DNA from: Saccoglossus kowalevskii
Taxonomy: Eukaryota > Hemichordata > Enteropneusta > Harrimaniidae
Assembly (NCBI RefSeq): GCF_000003605.2
Contig: NW_003143798.1
Coordinates: 53,784 to 65,394, forward strand
Length of the DNA stretch: 11,611 bases
Direction: 5' to 3'
A program made the translations under genes and the position numbers. Shown here piece after piece: positions 8,941-11,611 of this stretch (positions are counted from its first letter, which is position 1; every line of letters starts with the position of its first letter). Under the pieces are notes generated by a model that saw only the letters and a program-made list of their open reading frames with translations, ran no database searches and was not told where the DNA came from.

Positions 8941-8955
8941 AGCACAAAGTGTGCT
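8941..8955 (+). other. LINE 3'-terminal hairpin
   Basis: AGCACA-AAG-TGTGCT is a perfect 6-bp stem with a 3-nt loop just upstream of the final ATT-rich tail. 3' hairpins followed by simple repeats are known in several LINE clades, where the 3' RNA end is recognised by the element's reverse transcriptase. The role here is inferred from position and from the equivalent hairpin in the other copy. Confidence 0.5.
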
Positions 8956-9246
8956 TGGGCTGTCGGGGAGTTCATTATTGTTATTATTTTGAAGCGTTGT
9001 CAATACCAGTGGATTTGCTGCCTCTAAAAAACGGAGAAATTTGGAGAAAAATCCACAGTGAACGGAAGAGTTTCACAGTCACTGGCCCGTGAATCTGAAT
9101 ATTTTAAAATGTTTTTCTGGAAATTGTTTCCACAATCTCATATAGCAAACTAAGAAAGAAACTAGTTTTAATCCATCAAATATTATTGTATTTAACTAAT
9201 TTACATTGTGAGTCAGTGAATGAATGACTGATGTGTGGAGTAGCAT

Positions 9247-9345
9247 TGCAGTGATCGCCCGAGCGAACGGTACACCGTGACTGGTACGCCGAATCGGTCA
9301 CGGTGTCCGCCGCGGCCTTGCACTACGCTACGCTAGATCGCTGCA
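9247..9345. other. Nested imperfect hairpin, GC-richer than surroundings
   Basis: The outer arms TGCAGTGATC (9247-9256) and GATCGCTGCA (9336-9345) pair over 10 positions with one G-T wobble. The inner arms ACACCGTGAC (9272-9281) and GTCACGGTGT (9297-9306) are exact reverse complements around a 15-nt loop, and CGG/CCG extends them past a bulge. The left spacer is 15 nt and the right 29 nt, so the right side carries extra sequence (CCGCCGCGG...). It could be the core of a decayed inverted-repeat element or a structured RNA. I recognise no RNA family, and no TSD is visible. Confidence 0.5.
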
Positions 9346-9827
9346 GTGGTCCAGCTGGATCGACTGTGCGTAGGGGTGCGAACACGGGGTACATGTACGT
9401 AGTTGCATCGTTAACCCATCCCACTAGTGTTTTCAAACCATCAAGGTAGATGTTATTGACAACTGTCCTGTCTATTAATAGTTATTTTAAATTCCACGGG
9501 AGGGCGGTGATTTGACGAATACTTTGAAGCCAAACGAAAGTTACAGGCGTAGCGAGCATGGCTGGAAAGCTAGTGGGTGTTAGCCATCCTAGAAAAAGAA
9601 CCAACAGTGTCTTTAATCTGACTGTATAAATAAAAAAAATACACACCTGAAAACACGGATACTTTCTTTTGCTTAGTTGGATATGATATTGTCGGGAATA
9701 CAAAAAACTCATGTTCGAAGAGACACGACTTTTCAATTATGGCATAATATGCCTCACAGCGAGAGATCATTCATAATACAATTCGGACACGTGGAAACGA
9801 AACAAACGCCTCGCAGCAATATAATAT
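9346..9827. other. Unassigned intergenic DNA
   Basis: No gene is supported. Overlapping minus-strand frames at 9482-9736 and 9570-9770 have no recognisable domain. The stretch 9485-9600 is less AT-rich than its surroundings and might be an interspersed repeat, but I cannot identify it. Confidence 0.45.
9821..9827. repeat. Left target-site duplication ATAATAT
   Basis: Seven bases directly before the left terminal inverted repeat, identical to 10217-10223 directly after the right one. The sequence is AT-only, so its exact length is uncertain. An 8-bp duplication with one slipped base is also possible. Confidence 0.6.
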
Positions 9828-9855
9828 CAGAGGTACATTACTTGGGGTTTGCAAC
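9828..9855 (+). repeat. Left terminal inverted repeat of the MITE
   Basis: 28 bp, starting CAGAGGTACATTAC and ending GGGTTTGCAAC. It is an exact reverse complement of 10189-10216. Confidence 0.93.
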
Positions 9856-10188
9856 GCAAATAGTACTGTATGGTGACATCATGCCAAGATCCCATTCAAG
9901 TCTCATCTCGTAGATAGCGAGACTGGTGCTACTACCTTCTGACATGACATAGCGGTTTGTAATAAAACAACAAAACATGTAATACCACATTCATAGTGAA
10001 AAAATGGAATACATCGAAAATGTACAGAAAGTAGTTATCGTAATTCGCCATATCGTGAACAGCTATTTTGATCCACCTGGACATCCCAGTATCCTAGTTA
10101 CCTCAGGCATGCGCATTCGCATTTTTCTGAGTTGGAACGCTTATGCGAGAGCGAGATTGAAACGGGATCTTGGTATCGTGTCACCGTA

Positions 10189-10216
10189 GTTGCAAACCCC
10201 AAGTAATGTACCTCTG
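10189..10216 (-). repeat. Right terminal inverted repeat of the MITE
   Basis: 28 bp, starting GTTGCAAACCCC and ending GTACCTCTG, with no mismatch to the left repeat. The absence of any mismatch suggests a fairly recent insertion or strong constraint on the ends. Confidence 0.93.
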
Positions 10217-10223
10217 ATAATAT
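10217..10223. repeat. Right target-site duplication ATAATAT
   Basis: Seven bases directly following the right terminal inverted repeat, identical to 9821-9827. Confidence 0.6.
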
Positions 10224-10491
10224 ATACAGTTTGGAAAACGCAATATTTGCTCTCGTTTTGAGAAATGCGATATTTAATTTGTTCTTCACTGCGTACTATC
10301 ACCATATGCTTGAGTCATTCGACACAAACATCGCAGAACTACTTTCTGTTTTGACGCGGAACTTTCTGTACGTGAATAACTCGTTCACTATTAGTTCCTT
10401 TGCCTGTCAAATTGTCTGTCCAGCTTTAACCCATAATAACTTGTAGAAGACGCTTAGATAGATATATGTCGTAATAGAAACAGTGTACAGT
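10224..10491. other. Spacer between MITE and 42-bp array
   Basis: I see no gene or repeat in this stretch. The plus-strand frame 10231-10446 shows no recognisable motif. Confidence 0.5.
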
Positions 10492-10750
10492 ACAGTGTTC
10501 GAACAGACCATTTGACGTTATTCACGCCGAGTACGGTGTTCGAACAGATCATTTGACGTGATTCACGCTGCAGCACAGTGTTCGAACAGATCATTTGACG
10601 TGATTCACGCTGCAGCACAGTGTTCGAACAAACCATTTGACGTGATTCACGCTGCAGCACAGTGTTCGAACAAACCATTTGACGTGATTCACGCTGCAGC
10701 ACGGTGTTCGAACAGACAATTTGACGTGATTCACGCTGCAGCACGGTGTT
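10492..10750. repeat. Minisatellite, 42-bp unit, six copies plus a partial
   Basis: Units starting ACRGTGTTCGAACARAYCAT begin at 10492, 10533, 10575, 10617, 10659, 10701 and 10743. The first is 41 bp and ends CGCCGAGT; the others are 42 bp and end CGCTGCAGC; the second unit also differs slightly at its start. The last is cut after ACGGTGTT, where the ATA/ATT run of the neighbouring LINE-like tail begins. Each unit contains a 10-bp palindrome TGTTCGAACA, a CRE-like TGACGTGA (TGACGTTA in the first) and, in most, GCTGCAGC. Because 42 is 14 codons, frames stay open on both strands (10454-10744 minus, 10558-10818 plus), giving 14-residue peptide repeats. I regard these as non-coding. Confidence 0.95.
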
Positions 10751-10780
10751 ATAATAATAATAATAATAATAATAATTATT
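10751..10780 (-). repeat. ATT microsatellite, 3' tail of the minus-strand LINE
   Basis: About nine ATA/ATT triplets on the plus strand, read as ATT repeats on the coding strand of the adjacent LINE-like element. They lie just beyond its hairpin (10789-10805) and abut the 42-bp minisatellite, so they are best read as the element's terminal tail. Confidence 0.8.
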
Positions 10781-10788
10781 GCATCTTT

Positions 10789-10805
10789 AGAAATACAGTA
10801 TTTCT
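10789..10805 (-). other. LINE 3'-terminal hairpin
   Basis: On the coding strand, AGAAATA-CTG-TATTTCT forms a 7-bp stem with a 3-nt loop, nine bases upstream of the ATT tail. It matches in size and position the hairpin of the plus-strand copy (6-bp stem, 3-nt loop) although the sequences differ. That supports a conserved role in 3'-end recognition, which is an inference. Confidence 0.5.
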
Positions 10806-10951
10806 ATCAGTACAGTAGCAATAAAAGTATAACAATAATGAAATAATAAAGAAAGAGAAAATATTAAAATGTTAAGTATAAAAGTAAAATGTACTAATAC
10901 TAATAAGTTTAATAATAATAAAACTAAGACTAATAATAATAAAATTCAAAG

Positions 10952-11609
10952 CTAACAACTATCTATTCTTTCTTGAAAGGCTTTGTAAATAAACTGTGAA
11001 ACCTTTTTTATAATTTCACAATCATCTGCACTGAGCAATCGAAAGAATGTATTGTGTGCATCATGTGATAGAAAATTAAATTCAGATATAAGTTGTTGGC
11101 GCAAGTTTCCATATTTTGGACAGATCATGAGAAAGTGAAATTCATCCTCAATCACATTCATGTTGCACTGTTTGCATTTTCTTTCATTTACTGGTGTTTT
11201 AGGGTGTGTGTACCTGCCCTTTTCAATTTCAAGTTTGTGTGTGCTTGTTCTCAATTTTATTAATGCATTTCTATGGTTAATGTTTTGTAGTGTCAAATAT
11301 GGCTCAAAAGAGTATTTAAATTTGATTTTTGCAAATGTTCTAAGTTTACTATTATCATTTGAGATTTGTGACTTCCACTGGTTTGCATATTTTTGTTTTA
11401 TATTTGCTTCAATGTTATTTATAATCTTATGAATGTTTCTTTTTGGAATACCTGTTGTAAAATTTATGTGTAATAATTATATTTTAATATTTTATTTACT
11501 GATGATAACCATGTTTGTTGCTGTGATTTTCTTTGTTCATAGTATGCTTGTTTTGTAAGTTATCCTCTGGCATATCTTTTAGTCTTAACCAGTATTTTAT
11601 TAGCATTTT
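10952..11609 (-). pseudogene. Reverse transcriptase C-terminal region with two frameshifts, partial
   Basis: Three minus-strand segments follow each other in different frames. From the edge to about 11553 comes a segment with KYWLRL; from about 11556 to 11467, stopping at 11464-11466, one with QAYYEQ and TWLSSVNKIL; from about 11476 to 10952 the longest. The longest carries LRTSTHKLEIEKGRY, then RKCKQCNMNVIEDEFHFLMIC, a C-x2-C-x9-H-x4-C knuckle followed by PKY. This order (WLRL, Q-A-Y, W-x-S-x-V, knuckle with EDEFHFL) is what I know from the ORF2 C-termini of animal non-LTR elements of the jockey/CR1/I type. The two shifts suggest an inactive copy, unless they are assembly errors. The intact C-terminal segment implies modest age. 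A TTG or ATG start within it is not biologically meaningful. Confidence 0.85.
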
Positions 11610-11611
11610 TT

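Larger units (their letters stand above)
8367..8990 (+). mobile_element. LINE-like non-LTR retrotransposon, 5'-truncated 3' end
   Basis: This is a fragment holding the last part of a reverse-transcriptase ORF, a short 3' untranslated region and an ATT-rich tail. The protein is homologous, by eye, to the minus-strand copy at 10952-11479 from about residue pattern NKLHTY...(8497) through the cysteine-histidine knuckle. Weaker similarity reaches back to roughly 8367, taken here as the approximate 5' limit. After the stop at 8905-8907 come an ATT run, a small hairpin (8941-8955) and a second ATT-rich tract ending near 8986. 5' truncation and 3' simple-repeat tails are typical of non-LTR insertions. 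I could not find a target-site duplication. The clade (jockey, CR1/L2, I or RTE-like) cannot be assigned from this piece. Confidence 0.8.
9828..10216. mobile_element. MITE, 389 bp, hAT-like (non-autonomous DNA transposon)
   Basis: The two ends are perfect 28-bp terminal inverted repeats: 9828-9855 begins CAGAGGTACATTACTTGGGG and 10189-10216 is its exact reverse complement, ending CCTCTG. Inside them the similarity continues imperfectly (left about 9867-9922, right about 10136-10188), sharing GGTGACA, CCAAGATCCC and a CAAGTCTCATCTCG-like stretch. The total inverted arms are therefore near 90-100 bp around a centre of about 200 bp. ATAATAT flanks both ends. There is no transposase; the open frames crossing it (9677-9913, 10004-10189) are by-products. 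CAG-type ends and a 7-8 bp duplication are typical of the hAT superfamily, but this assignment is an inference. Mobilisation would need a transposase encoded elsewhere. Confidence 0.88.
10751..11611 (-). mobile_element. LINE-like non-LTR retrotransposon 3' end, runs off the right edge
   Basis: Read on the minus strand, the window's right end contains the C-terminal part of a reverse-transcriptase ORF in three frame segments, a stop at 10952-10954, about 150 bp of AT-rich untranslated sequence, a short hairpin (AGAAATA-CTG-TATTTCT on the coding strand, 10789-10805), and a terminal ATT run. The 5' part, with endonuclease and RT catalytic domains if present, lies outside the window. The copy is related to the plus-strand one at 8367-8990 but divergent in both protein and untranslated region, so the two are different families or old subfamilies. 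Confidence 0.85.

Noticed and set aside
8609-8975. Minus-strand frames of 81 and 71 codons
   Set aside because: They lie antisense to the LINE-like remnant, and their I-rich run comes from the ATT microsatellite.
9482-9770. Overlapping minus-strand frames (84 and 66 codons) as an exon
   Set aside because: Two frames overlap in the same DNA, no domain is seen, and no convincing exon boundaries are visible.
10004-10189. 61-codon plus-strand frame as a transposase remnant inside the MITE
   Set aside because: Too short, no catalytic or zinc-finger motif, and partly formed by the inverted arms.
10454-10818. Repeat-protein frames on both strands over the 42-bp array
   Set aside because: Explained by a 42-bp (14-codon) unit lacking stops on both strands; nothing unique flanks it.
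11160-11432. 90-codon plus-strand hydrophobic frame resembling a membrane protein
   Set aside because: It is antisense to the LINE coding segment, whose K/N-rich codons read as hydrophobic residues on the other strand.

Overview
The window looks like intergenic DNA from an animal nuclear genome, most likely an aquatic invertebrate (mollusc-like or another lophotrochozoan); the taxon is an inference. Reasons: it is visibly AT-rich, there is no operon-like packing or ribosome-binding-site pattern, no host gene can be recognised, there are several tandem repeat arrays, and there are decayed non-LTR retrotransposon 3' ends plus a short element with terminal inverted repeats and a target-site duplication. 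No cellular gene, RNA gene or CRISPR array could be supported. The long open frames at 1422-2645 are by-products of a satellite.

Layout. 1-1521: unassigned DNA. 1522-2651: minisatellite with an 11-bp unit (TATACACGGAG / TATGCACGGAG) organised in higher-order blocks of 154 and 55 bp, followed 13 bp later by a three-box heat-shock-element-like sequence (2664-2678). 3241-3366 and 3641-3710: two groups of short degenerate repeats spaced 30 bp apart. 3711-8366: mostly featureless AT-rich DNA with a 26-bp near-perfect palindrome (4425-4450), a GTGAAAT cluster (4822-4888), an ATT microsatellite (about 5218-5259) and small hairpins (6727-6742, 7398-7422). 8367-8990: 5'-truncated plus-strand LINE-like 3' end, frameshifted. 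9247-9345: GC-richer nested hairpin. 9828-10216: a 389-bp MITE with perfect 28-bp terminal inverted repeats and 7-bp direct repeats ATAATAT on both sides, hAT-like. 10492-10750: minisatellite with a 42-bp unit. 10751-11611: minus-strand LINE-like 3' end, running off the right edge, with two frameshifts; its ATT tail abuts the 42-bp array inside a repeat unit.

The two LINE-like copies are on opposite strands, are divergent at the protein level, and share the same C-terminal C-x2-C...H-x4-C knuckle and the same 3' layout (short hairpin with a 3-nt loop, then an ATT-rich tail). They look like two related families. I did not find a convincing undescribed gene system. The best leads are the frame-independent satellite with the adjacent HSE, the LINE/42-bp-array junction, and the MITE.
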